Assembly (NCBI GenBank): GCA_049694275.1
Contig: JBAVQS010000245.1
Span: 1 to 28,907, forward strand
Length of the DNA stretch: 28,907 nt
Source of the DNA: JBAVQS01 sp049694275
GTDB taxonomy: Bacteria > Chloroflexota > Anaerolineae > UBA4142 > SHND01
Direction of reading: 5' to 3'
The notes beneath the pieces are model-generated. The model did not search any database. It was not told the origin of the DNA and was given only the letters and a program-made list of their open reading frames with translations. A program made the translations under genes and the position numbers. Below are positions 7,159 to 17,000 of this stretch, one piece after another; the first letter of the stretch is position 1, and each line of letters begins with the position of its first letter.

Positions 7159-7187
7159 ATTATATGTCGAGAGTGATAAAAGGTAAA
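7159..7187 (-). promoter_or_regulatory. Promoter of the THX-SET operon
   Basis: On the minus strand TTTACC (7182-7187; 4 of 6) and TATAAT (7159-7164; perfect) are separated by 17 bases, about 40 bases upstream of the THX-like start. Confidence 0.75.
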
Positions 7188-7198
7188 CTCGCGAAAGG

Positions 7199-7220
7199 GG
7201 GGCGCAGATTCGCGCGCCCC
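7199..7220. other. Hairpin between divergent promoters
   Basis: A 7-bp perfect GC-rich stem (GGGGCGC with GCGCCCC) and an 8-base loop between the THX promoter and the HD-GYP promoter. It has no T run and lies outside both predicted transcripts, so no role is assigned. Confidence 0.4.
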
Positions 7221-7235
7221 AGAACGCAATCATTC

Positions 7236-7264
7236 TGGTCAAGCAGGCTATCCTGTGCTACACT
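7236..7264 (+). promoter_or_regulatory. Probable promoter of the large HD-GYP gene
   Basis: TGGTCA (7236-7241; 4 of 6) and TACACT (7259-7264) are separated by 17 bases, and a TGC immediately before the -10 box makes it an extended -10. The implied leader is about 55 bases. Confidence 0.55.
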
Positions 7265-7272
7265 AGACTCGT

Positions 7273-7308
7273 CTTGCCGGGCTTGTACAGAGTTCTTGCA
7301 CCGGCAAG
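7273..7308 (+). other. Leader inverted repeat before the HD-GYP gene
   Basis: An 8-bp perfect inverted repeat (CTTGCCGG with CCGGCAAG) with a 20-base loop in the predicted 5' leader, ending 5 bases before the GAGG ribosome site. It could influence translation initiation; there is no T run. Confidence 0.4.
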
Positions 7309-7323
7309 TCTTGAGGCGTGTGT

Positions 7324-10300
7324 ATGAAAATCCGTAATCAGGCCTTGCTCATCGGTGGAGTAACCCTGGTCAGCGTCCTGGTAGTGCTGTTTATCATCGC
7401 GCTGGTGATTCTGGGGGATGGGGCCGTTCGGGAAGAGGACCGAACGGTCAAACAGGATCTGGCGCGTACGGTTGGCCTGCTGCGCTATCAGCTTGGCGAC
7501 CTGGATCGTACGGTCTCGGATTGGTCGTCGTGGGATGATACGTACGCATTCGTCGACGATGGCAATCCACAATTCGTCGCGTCGAATGTGACCAATGCTA
7601 CTTTTACCAATCTGCGCTTGAATGTCCTCCTCTTTGTGAAACCCTCCGGCCAGGTGGTGCTGGCCCAGGCGTTTGACCTGCAAAATTCCAATCTGGTTCC
7701 GGCGCCTCCCGACCTTCTAGCGCAAATCGACGGGACGAGCCCCCTCGTCCATTTTACCGCTACGACGGACAAAACGATGGGTGTGGTGATGCTCGCCGAT
7801 GGGCCAATGCTCGTCGCCTCCCGACCTATTCTAAACAGTCATGAGCAGGGCCCCCTTCGTGGCGCGGTGATCTTTGGGCGTTACCTGGACAAGGGCCGGG
7901 TCGCCGACCTCCAGCAGCTCATCCAATTGCCGGTGCATGTTTATCGTTACGACGATGCGACCCTCCCAGCGCCGGTTAGCTCTTTTTCCACCAGCACGGA
8001 TGCGGCGCCGGTTTTTTGGCAGCACATCGACGAGGATACTTTCAGGGGGTACACACTCGTTCGCGACATCTATAACCGGCCCGCGCTCGTCTTTTCGCTG
8101 GATGAGGTGCGCACAGACTATCGCCAGGCGCGCTCGGCCCTCGCCTATTTGTTGATCGCCTTGTTGATTGTTGGCCTGGCGCTCGGCGGCGCCGGGTGGT
8201 TTATTATAAGTCGCCTGATTCTCGCGCGCGTGGACGATCTGGGCAAGCAGATGCGCCGCGTGGGCTCGGAGGAGGGGCTGGCCGCGCGGGTCAGCCTCCA
8301 CGGCCGGGATGAGTTGACCGGCCTGGCGGACAGCATTAACGAGATGCTGGCGGTGCGCGAGCGAATCCACCGGCAGCAACTGGAGGGCGAGCTGCGGTAT
8401 CGCGCCGTCGTCGAACAGGCATCGGACGGGATTCTGCTCGTCGACGCGCAAACCAAACAGATCCTGGAGACGAACGCGGCCTATCAAAAATTGGTTGGGT
8501 ACACGGACCAGGAGCTCAAGCGCATGACGCTGTATCAGGTCATCGCGCAAGAGCCGGAGAGCGTCGATCGTGCGATTGCCGCGACCTTGAGCGGCCAACA
8601 GGGTTCGTTTGGAGAGCATTTGCAGCAGCGGCGCAGCGGCCTGCCGGTGAGCGTCGAGGCGAGCCTGACGCAATTGGCGTATGGCGGAGACCGGGTCCTC
8701 TGTATGGTCGTGCGCGATATTACCGAGCGCCGATGGGTGCGCGAGGCGCTGCAGCGGAATGAAGAGTACTATCATTCACTGCTCGATAATTCGCTCGACC
8801 CCATCGGGATTCTGAACGCCGACGGCATCATCTATTACATCAGCCCCGCCGTCGAGCGGGTGGTCGGCGGCAGAGTCGAGGAGCTAATCGGAACAAGCGT
8901 TTTTGATTATCTTCATCCGGATGACCTGGCGCAGGCCCGGCAGCTCTTTGAGGAGGGCATCAAGGTCCCCGGCCAGACCGCACAGATCGAGCTGCGCGTG
9001 TTGGACGCGGATGGTTCTTGGCGAATCGTCGAGGCGGTAGCCAAAAACCTCATCGATAATCCGGCGGTGGTCGGCGTCGTTTTCAATTTTCGCGATATGA
9101 CCGGGCGACGGCAGATCGAAGAGGCGCTGCGCGAGAGTGAGCTCCGCTATCGCACGCTGGTCGAAGCGTCCACCGACGCCATCTTTCTAGAGACAATGGA
9201 AGGGCGCATCGTCGATTGTAACGCTGCGGCTTGCGAGGTGTACGGCTATTCCAAGGAGGAACTGCTCACGCTCTCCGTGCCGGCGCTGGTGTTATCGGCG
9301 GCGGAGCTATTGCCCGATTTGGTCGCCCAATTAAAAACCTCCGGCGGTTTTTTCGTGGAAGCGTTGAACCGCAAAAAGGATGGGAGCCTTTTTCCCTGCG
9401 AGGTCAGTGCGCGGGTAGTCGAAATCGAGGGCGCACAGATGGTGATTGCCTATTGCCGGGACGTGACCGAGCGCAAGCGGACCGAAAAGATGCAGGAGGC
9501 GGTCTATCGGATTGCCCAGGCTGCGGACGAGTCTGAAACGCTCGACGATTTGTACGCCGCGATTCATGGCATTGTCCAGGGGGTGATGCCGGCCAACAAC
9601 TTTTATATTGCGCTGTACGACGCGGACCAGGACCTGCTCTCTTTTCCGTATTACCGCGACGAACAGGACCCGGCCCTCGCTCCCCGCACGCCGGGTAAGG
9701 GCCTGACCGAATATGTCCTCAAAACGGCGCGCTCTTTTCTCTGCACGCTCGATCAGAATTTGGAATTACAGCAGCAGGGCGAGGTGGCGGTGGTCGGCGC
9801 GCCTTCGCTCATCTGGCTGGGGGCGCCGCTGGTGATTGGCGGGCGGGCGATGGGCGTGATGGCAGTCCAGCACTATACGGACGAGCATGCGTATGGGCCG
9901 CGCGAGCAACAGATGCTTGAATACGTCTCATCGCAGGTGGCTAAAGCCATCGACCGCAAATCTCAGGCGCTGGCGCGGGCTCGCGCGGAACAGGCGCTGC
10001 GGGATAGCGAGGAGCGCTATCGCCGGCTGGTCGAGTCCTCGCCCGATGCGATTGCCGTGCACTCGGAAGGACGGTTTGTCTTTGTCAATGCCGCCAGCCT
10101 GCGGCTGATGGGCGCTACGCATCCGGACCAGCTCCTCGGGAAATCGGCTCTGGAAGTGGTCCATCCCGATTATCGCAACGTGGTCGCCAGCCGGGTGCGC
10201 CTGGCCAGTAAGGAGGGTCAAGAGTCACCCCTCATTGAGGAAAAGTTTATTCGGCTCGATGGCAGTGTGGTCGACGTCGAAGTCGTCGCCATTCCCTTTA

Positions 10301-13300
10301 CGTATCAGGGCAAGCCCTCCGTACAGGTGGTGGTGCGGGATATTACCGCGCGCAAGCGCGCCGACGCCGCCCTGCAGGATAAGATTGCCGCCTTGCAGGC
10401 GCTGGCCGAGATTGACCGTGAGATGCTGGCGGCGACCGACGCCGGCGCAATCCTCGACCTGGTCTGTCGGCGCGCCGCAGATCTGTTTCACGTCGACCGG
10501 TCCATCATCGGGCTGTTCGAACCGGGCGATGGCTCTGCCGTGGCGGCGCACGGCCTGAGCCGGGGGGCTGAAACCCTCGACGCGTTGGTCCGCCTGGTGG
10601 GACGTGAGCCCGCGCAGGCGCTCGGCTTGCACCCGCTGCCGCAGGATGAGGCCAGCATCGAACTACAAACGCATGAACGGGTAATCTCCCTCGCCGTCGC
10701 ACCCTTGCGCGCCGGTCACCGCACTCTGGGACTTGCGGCGGTGTTGGACGCACAGCCGCGCGAATGGACCGGGGATGAACTCCAATTGCTCGATTTACTG
10801 GCGCACCAGACCCTGTTGACGCTTGAAAAGGTGCGGCTCGTCTCGGAGCAACAGCACCGCGCCGACGAGTTTGCTGAATTGTATGCATTAGCGCGCGATC
10901 TGGCTGAAGAGCAGGAGATTACCGCCGTGCTCAAAACCGTCGTCGCGCACACGCATAACCTTTTTGGGGCGTACGCTGTGGCGATTGCGATGTACGACCC
11001 GGTCCGGGGCGACCTGGCGCTTGAGGCTGCGTCAGCGCGCTGGCCAATGGGCACGCGGGTCAGGATGGGCCAGGGGCTAATCGGCGAGGTCGCACAGGCG
11101 CGCCAGGCCCGCGCCATCGACGGCAAAGACGATGCGCCGGGCCCCCTCGCGCCCGATGGCGCGCGCCCGGCTGCGCAAATGGCAGCGCCGATCCAGTATG
11201 GCGGCGACCTGCTCGGCGTGATTGTCGCATCGGAGGCGGGAACGACCCGGCGCTTTACCGAGGCCGATCTGCGCCTGCTCTCACTCTTTGCCGCGCAAGC
11301 AGCAAGCGCAGTCCATAATGCCCAGTTATTCCGTGAGACGCGGGTTCGCGCCCAGCAACTGGCGCTGGTCTATGAGGCCGGCTTGGCCGTCAACCGGGTG
11401 CTCGAGCCCCGCGCCCAGTTGGAGCTCTTGTTCCAAAAAGCGATGCAGGCGCTGCACGCAGATCGCGCCGAGTTCTTTCGATACGACCGCCGTCGCAATC
11501 GCCTGTATTGTGAGTTGAGCATCGGTTATGCGCCAGAGATCGCGGAGAGAATGTCCAGCGCCTTGTCGTTTTCTTTGGACGATGATACGAACATTATTGC
11601 CCAGCCGGCGAGAACGCTCAAGCCGCTCAATGTAGCCGATCTCGCCCGGGACCCGCGCTGGCTTGCACTTGATCCCGAGACCCGGTCCGGGCTGTGGGCT
11701 CCGGTCGAGCACGAGAACCGCTTGACTGGCTTGCTCTGTGTCCTCGCCACGCGCCCGGCGGCGTTCGACGCCGACGATGAGCGTTTGCTCATGCTCTTTG
11801 CCAATCAGGCGGCGGTCGCGATGGAGACTGCGCGGCTCTTTGAAGAGACCCGCCGCCGCGCCGAGCACCTGGCGCTGCTGAACCATATTGCGAACGCGGC
11901 GAGCCAATCGCTCGATCTGGACGAGCTCTTGGAGAACATCTATCTCGAGGTCGGTCGTCTGCTGCATCCCGAAGCCTTTTTCATTGCGCTCTACGATTCT
12001 AAAGCGGACGAATTGGAATACCGCATCCGGGTCGATCAGGGGGTTCGGGATGCCACCGAACGCAAACCGCTGCGCGAGACCATACTCACGGCGCAGTTGA
12101 TCACCGGCCGGCAGCCCCTCTTGATTCACGATCTAGAGGAGGAGCGTGCGCAGTACCCGCGTCCCAGTTTATGGGGCTCGATGCGTCCGGCGCGCTCGTG
12201 GTTGGGCGTGCCGATGCAGATCGGCGACGCCGTGCTGGGGGTCATTTCGCTCCAGACCTATACGCCCAATTCCTTTACGGAGGAGGATGCGCGTCTGCTC
12301 ATGACGATTGCCGACCATGCGGCGCTGGCGATTGAAAAGGCGCGGCTCTCCCACGAGACGCAGCGGCGCCTCGCCGAGCTGGAAGCGGTGAATCGGATCT
12401 CGGGCGCCCTGCGGGCCGCGCAGACACGCGAGGAGATGTTGCCCCTCCTGCTCGACACTGCCCTGGCTGTGATGGAATCCACGGCCGGACAACTGGCATT
12501 GTACGACCCGACGAATCAAGAGATGCGCGTCGCCGTTGCGCGCGGCTGGTTTACCGCGATGCCGGCGGTGACTCTGCTCGATCAAGGGCTGGGGGGATTG
12601 GCTTTCCAGACTCAGCAAGTCCAGGTGGCGCGCGAGTTTCATTCCGAACCCCGTTTGCTCGAAGAGACGCGCTTGCGAACGCCGCCTGGCTGGGGCGGCG
12701 CGGTCGTGCCCATCCGCGCCGCGCACGAACCCATTGGGATTCTGCGTATCGCCGTTCCACTGCCGCGCGAGATCAAGCCGGATGAGGCGCATCTCCTGAC
12801 GACGATTGCCGAGATTGGCGGGAATGCCATACACCGCGCGACTCTCTTTGAACAGACCGAGCGGCGGATTCAGCGCCTGGCCGCGCTGCAGACAATGGGC
12901 ATGGCAATCAGCGCGAGCCTGGACCTGCGGATTACCCTCGACATCTTGCTGGATCAGGTGGTTTCACAACTGGGCGTCGACGCCGTGGATGTCCTCCTGT
13001 TGCATTCGCAGACGCATCTGCTCGAATACGCAGCGGGACGTGGCTTTCGCTCTCCCATGCCGCAGCGCAGCCAGCTGCGTCTGGGGGAGGGGGGGGGCGG
13101 ACGCGCGGCGTTGGAACGGCGGGTGATACACATTCCTGATCTGGCGCGCGAGAGCGCCGCACTTTTGCGAACCCAGGTCCTCCCTTCTGAAGCATTCGTG
13201 TCCTATTATGGGGTGCCGTTGATGGCCAAGGGACAGGTCAAGGGGGTTCTGGAGATTTTTCATCGGAGTGAGTTTCGGGCGGACGAGGAGTGGTCCAACT

Positions 13301-13980
13301 TTCTCCAGGCGCTTGCCGGCGAGGCGGCCATTGCGCTGGCGGACGCGCAGCTCTTTGAGGACCTGCAGCGTTCTAACCTGGAGCTGGCGCTCGCCTATGA
13401 TGCGACGATTGAAGGGTGGGCCCGCGCGCTCGAAATGCGCGAGCAAGCGCTGCGCGGGCATACTCAGCGGGTGGTCGAGATGACGCTGCGCCTCGCTCGC
13501 CGGCTGGGGATTGGCGCAGCGCAAATGATACACATCCGGCGCGGCGCACTGCTTCACGATATCGGCAAAATGGCGATCCCCGATCAGGTGTTGTTCAACA
13601 CGGGTCCGCTCACGCCTGAAGAATGGACAGTAATGCATCAGCATCCCCTTTATGCCTACACGATGCTTTCGCCGATCAGCTATTTGCGTCCCGCGCTGGA
13701 TATTCCGTACGCTCATCACGAGCGGTGGGATGGGCAGGGGTACCCGCGTGGGCTGCAAGCTGAGCAGATTCCGATCGCCGCGCGTATCTTTGCCGTCGTC
13801 GACGCATGGGATGCGCTCTCGTCCGAGCGACCCTATCGCGCCCCGTGGACGCGCGACCAGATTGCGGATTATCTCCAAAAGGAGACGGGACATGCGTTTG
13901 ACCCGCACGTTGTGAGCGAGTTCCTGAAACTGTTGCAATCGGAGGAAGAGGGCAGGTCCGAGTCCACCGAAGGGGATTAA
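7324..13980 (+). CDS. Giant CHASE4-HAMP-PAS/GAF sensor with HD-GYP output
   Basis: A 2218-residue membrane sensor predicted to hydrolyse cyclic-di-GMP. In order it has TM1 (about 8-30), an extracytoplasmic CHASE4 domain with the signature DWSSWDDTYAF, TM2 (about 271-295), HAMP, PAS (about 359), PAS (482), PAS (609), GAF (723), PAS (899), six further GAF domains (starting near 1022, 1183, 1343, 1516, 1683 and 1853), and a C-terminal HD-GYP domain (about 2019-2210). The HD pair is H2078-D2079 in LLHDIGKM, and the GYP signature HHERWDGQGYP is at 2131-2141, so the active site looks complete. ATG 7324 is chosen because GAGG lies 7 bases upstream; the in-frame GTG at 7318 is too close to it. The size, with four PAS and seven GAF domains, suggests integration of many signals. 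No GGDEF cyclase is encoded in the window. Confidence 0.93.
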   Translation: MKIRNQALLIGGVTLVSVLVVLFIIALVILGDGAVREEDRTVKQDLARTVGLLRYQLGDLDRTVSDWSSWDDTYAFVDDGNPQFVASNVTNATFTNLRLNVLLFVKPSGQVVLAQAFDLQNSNLVPAPPDLLAQIDGTSPLVHFTATTDKTMGVVMLADGPMLVASRPILNSHEQGPLRGAVIFGRYLDKGRVADLQQLIQLPVHVYRYDDATLPAPVSSFSTSTDAAPVFWQHIDEDTFRGYTLVRDIYNRPALVFSLDEVRTDYRQARSALAYLLIALLIVGLALGGAGWFIISRLILARVDDLGKQMRRVGSEEGLAARVSLHGRDELTGLADSINEMLAVRERIHRQQLEGELRYRAVVEQASDGILLVDAQTKQILETNAAYQKLVGYTDQELKRMTLYQVIAQEPESVDRAIAATLSGQQGSFGEHLQQRRSGLPVSVEASLTQLAYGGDRVLCMVVRDITERRWVREALQRNEEYYHSLLDNSLDPIGILNADGIIYYISPAVERVVGGRVEELIGTSVFDYLHPDDLAQARQLFEEGIKVPGQTAQIELRVLDADGSWRIVEAVAKNLIDNPAVVGVVFNFRDMTGRRQIEEALRESELRYRTLVEASTDAIFLETMEGRIVDCNAAACEVYGYSKEELLTLSVPALVLSAAELLPDLVAQLKTSGGFFVEALNRKKDGSLFPCEVSARVVEIEGAQMVIAYCRDVTERKRTEKMQEAVYRIAQAADESETLDDLYAAIHGIVQGVMPANNFYIALYDADQDLLSFPYYRDEQDPALAPRTPGKGLTEYVLKTARSFLCTLDQNLELQQQGEVAVVGAPSLIWLGAPLVIGGRAMGVMAVQHYTDEHAYGPREQQMLEYVSSQVAKAIDRKSQALARARAEQALRDSEERYRRLVESSPDAIAVHSEGRFVFVNAASLRLMGATHPDQLLGKSALEVVHPDYRNVVASRVRLASKEGQESPLIEEKFIRLDGSVVDVEVVAIPFTYQGKPSVQVVVRDITARKRADAALQDKIAALQALAEIDREMLAATDAGAILDLVCRRAADLFHVDRSIIGLFEPGDGSAVAAHGLSRGAETLDALVRLVGREPAQALGLHPLPQDEASIELQTHERVISLAVAPLRAGHRTLGLAAVLDAQPREWTGDELQLLDLLAHQTLLTLEKVRLVSEQQHRADEFAELYALARDLAEEQEITAVLKTVVAHTHNLFGAYAVAIAMYDPVRGDLALEAASARWPMGTRVRMGQGLIGEVAQARQARAIDGKDDAPGPLAPDGARPAAQMAAPIQYGGDLLGVIVASEAGTTRRFTEADLRLLSLFAAQAASAVHNAQLFRETRVRAQQLALVYEAGLAVNRVLEPRAQLELLFQKAMQALHADRAEFFRYDRRRNRLYCELSIGYAPEIAERMSSALSFSLDDDTNIIAQPARTLKPLNVADLARDPRWLALDPETRSGLWAPVEHENRLTGLLCVLATRPAAFDADDERLLMLFANQAAVAMETARLFEETRRRAEHLALLNHIANAASQSLDLDELLENIYLEVGRLLHPEAFFIALYDSKADELEYRIRVDQGVRDATERKPLRETILTAQLITGRQPLLIHDLEEERAQYPRPSLWGSMRPARSWLGVPMQIGDAVLGVISLQTYTPNSFTEEDARLLMTIADHAALAIEKARLSHETQRRLAELEAVNRISGALRAAQTREEMLPLLLDTALAVMESTAGQLALYDPTNQEMRVAVARGWFTAMPAVTLLDQGLGGLAFQTQQVQVAREFHSEPRLLEETRLRTPPGWGGAVVPIRAAHEPIGILRIAVPLPREIKPDEAHLLTTIAEIGGNAIHRATLFEQTERRIQRLAALQTMGMAISASLDLRITLDILLDQVVSQLGVDAVDVLLLHSQTHLLEYAAGRGFRSPMPQRSQLRLGEGGGGRAALERRVIHIPDLARESAALLRTQVLPSEAFVSYYGVPLMAKGQVKGVLEIFHRSEFRADEEWSNFLQALAGEAAIALADAQLFEDLQRSNLELALAYDATIEGWARALEMREQALRGHTQRVVEMTLRLARRLGIGAAQMIHIRRGALLHDIGKMAIPDQVLFNTGPLTPEEWTVMHQHPLYAYTMLSPISYLRPALDIPYAHHERWDGQGYPRGLQAEQIPIAARIFAVVDAWDALSSERPYRAPWTRDQIADYLQKETGHAFDPHVVSEFLKLLQSEEEGRSESTEGD

Positions 13981-14006
13981 CGGAAATCCTTGTTTTGAGG
14001 TAAAAT
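13977..14006 (+). promoter_or_regulatory. Possible promoter of the second HD-GYP gene
   Basis: TTAACG (13977-13982) and TAAAAT (14001-14006) with an 18-base spacer. The -35 box overlaps the TAA stop of the preceding gene, so the second sensor can have its own transcript as well as read-through. Confidence 0.45.
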
Positions 14007-14029
14007 AGCTTATTGAAAATGGAGCAGCT

Positions 14030-17000
14030 ATGACGCCTCGCCAGAGATCTCTGATGGCAGTCGCGATGACCGTGATTGCCCTGGTGATTATTGTCTATTA
14101 TACCACTTCGACGATCCTCCTCTCCGGGTTCGCCTATCTTGAGGACCAACTGCTGCGCCAGGATGTCGCGCGCGCTCAGGATGCGATTACCGCCGACCTG
14201 AGCGGCATGGACAACAGTGTGGGCGACTGGTCGAACTGGGATGACGCCTACGCTTTTGCCGAGGATGGCAACCCGGATTTCATTCGCACCAATCTCACGG
14301 ATGATGCGCTGGTCCAACTGCGCATCAATCTCATTTCCTTTGTCAACGCGCAGGGCAAGCCGATCTATACCAAAGCGTTTCAACAAGAGATCAAGCAAGA
14401 GGTCGATGCGCCGGCCGGGTGGCTGGACCTGTTGACACCGGGGAGCCCGCTTCTTCGCAACCAGGCTTCCGGGGCATTGACAGGCATCGTCCTGCTGCCG
14501 CAGGGGCCTGTGCTGGTGGCCGCGCACCCGATCCTCACAAGCGCCGCCACCGGGCCCAGCCATGGGACCATCATCTTTGGGCGCTTTTTGGACAAGGCCG
14601 AGTTGGCGCGTCTTGCCACCACCACGCATCTCTCCCTGCAGGCGTATCCTGTAGAAGCTGCCAATCTTCCGGCGGATTTTGTAACAGCCCGCCCCGCGCT
14701 CGCCGACAAGGGCGCGATCGAGGTGACGCCGCTCAACGACAAGACCGTCGCGGGCTATAGCATTTTGCAGGATATCTACGATAAACCGACCGTATTCTTG
14801 CGCGTAGACGAGCCCCGTGTGATTTATACCGAGGGGCAGCGGAGCACAACCTCGCTCTTGCTGTCGCTGGTGGTGCTCGGCGTTGTGCTGGGCACAAGCG
14901 CCGAGGTGCTGCTGGACCGGCTCACCCGGTCCCAGAGCGCGCGCCAGGAGAGCGAAGAGCGCTACCGCATCCTGGCTGAAACCGCGCAGGATTTGATCTT
15001 TATCGTCGACCGCCATGGAATCGTGCTCTATGTCAACTCGTTTGGCGCGCGCCTGTTCGGACGCAAACCCGAGGAGGTGATGGGCAAACCGGCGCTGCAA
15101 GTCCTGGGGACTTATATGGGCGAGGGAGCAGCCAGGCTGCGCCAGATTTTTGAAACCCGCGCCATGGCCCACTGGGAGGAGCTCGTTCAGCTTCCGGGCG
15201 GCGAGTGCTGGCTGGATACGAGCCTGGTCCCCATCCGTGATTCGACCGGCGCGGTGACCGCCGGACTCGGGATTGCGCGCGATGTCACGAACCGCAAATT
15301 AACCGAGGATGCGTTGCGCGAAAGCGAAGAACGGTTCCGCCTGGTCGTCGAATCGGCGCGCGAGGCCATTATCTCCGGGGATGGGGAAGGCAAGATTGCG
15401 GCGTGGAACCCGGCCGCGGAAATGATGTATGGCTATCGCAAGGAAGAGGTGATCGGCAAAAAGCTGAGCATGCTCATCCCCCCCGCGTTTCGCGGCGTCA
15501 TCGACGAATATATCCGTACCCCCAGCTGGAGCCGCGAGGTCATCATGGACGGCGCGACCTTTGAGATTCGGGGGCTGCGTAGCGACAACAGCGAATTCCT
15601 CACCGAATTTTCGATTACTACCCGTGATGCGATGAAGGGACGCTTTTTCACTGCGATTGTCCGTGATGTTACGCAGCGCAAGCGGACCGAAGCGGCCGAA
15701 CGCGAGGAGCGCACTCTGGCCGAAGCGCTGCGTGATACGGCGGCGGCGCTGAGCGCGACCCTGAACCCGGATGAGGTGCTGGACCGCATCCTCGACAATG
15801 TAGGGCGAGTCCAGCCGCACGATACCGCGGCCGTCATGCTGATCGAGGACGGGATGGGGCGCTTTGTCCGCTGGCGCGATCCTGGTGAGCGCGGCTTTGG
15901 CGAATGGGTCTCGCAGGTAGAGCATCCGGTGTCCGAGATGGCGGGGCTCTCCAAGATGCTCTCCGCCCCGGCGCCGTTGGTTCTCGCGGATACCATGAAT
16001 TATCAGGGCTGGACCGACCAATCCAATATGCCGTGGATTCGCTCGATGCTCAGCGTACCGATCCGGATCAAGGGGCAAGTGATTGGTGTGCTCAATCTCT
16101 ATAGCGCCCGGCCGGGTTTCTTTACCGCCGAGCACGCCCGGCGCCTGCAGACCTTTGCCGATCAGGCCGGGCAGGCGATTGGCAACGCCAGGGCGCTGGA
16201 AGAGACCGAGCGCAACGCGCAGCAGTTGAGCCTTTTGTATGATGTGGGGTTAGCGCTCAACAGTGTGCACGACCCACAGGCGCAATTGCAGTTTTTGGTA
16301 GAGATGGCGATGAAGAGTGTGCATGCCGACCGGGCCGCCTTTTTCAAGCGGGTATCGGACGCGACTTTTCGCCTTGAGACGGGCGCGGGCTATGCCGATG
16401 AGGTCATCAAGAACCTGCGCGACCGGGTATTCGAGGCGGGGCAAGCGTCGGGGCTCGTCGGACTGGTTGCGGGAACCCGGGCGCCGCTCTATGTCGCCGA
16501 TGTCACCGCCGATGGGCGCTGGATTTCGATTGACGAAGCGGTGCGGTCGGTGGTGTATGTGCCGGTCGAGCACGATCATCACCTGATGGGCATTCTCTCG
16601 GTGTCCAGCACAACGCCGAATGCTTTTCACGGGGGGTATGAGCGGCTCTTACAGCTCTTTGCCAACGAGGCGGCGATCGCGCTCGAAAATGCCGAACTCT
16701 CCCGGAGCCTGCAGGCATCGTCGGTTCACCTGGTCGATGCGTATGATGCAACCATCCAGGGCTGGTCGCGGGCGCTCGAGTTACGTGAGCGCGAGACGGA
16801 GGGGCATGCACTGCGGGTCAGCGAGATGACGGTGCGGCTGGCGCAGGCGATGGGCGTTGAAGAAGAGTCGCTGGTCCAGATCCGGCGGGGGGCGCTGCTC
16901 CACGATATTGGCATGATGGGCATCCCGGATCAGATTCTCTATAAACCGGGGCCGTTGACGGATCAAGAGACGCAGGCGCTGCGCCAGCATCCGGTGTATG

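Noticed and set aside
7190..7203. Third copy of the island repeat (GCGAAAGGGG)
   Set aside because: Only about 10 bases match and the TTGACA part is absent, so chance similarity in a G-rich stretch is enough to explain it.
13676..15172. Open frame on the minus strand across the junction of the two HD-GYP genes
   Set aside because: It is antisense to conserved HD-GYP and CHASE4 coding sequence and has no ribosome site or recognisable domain.
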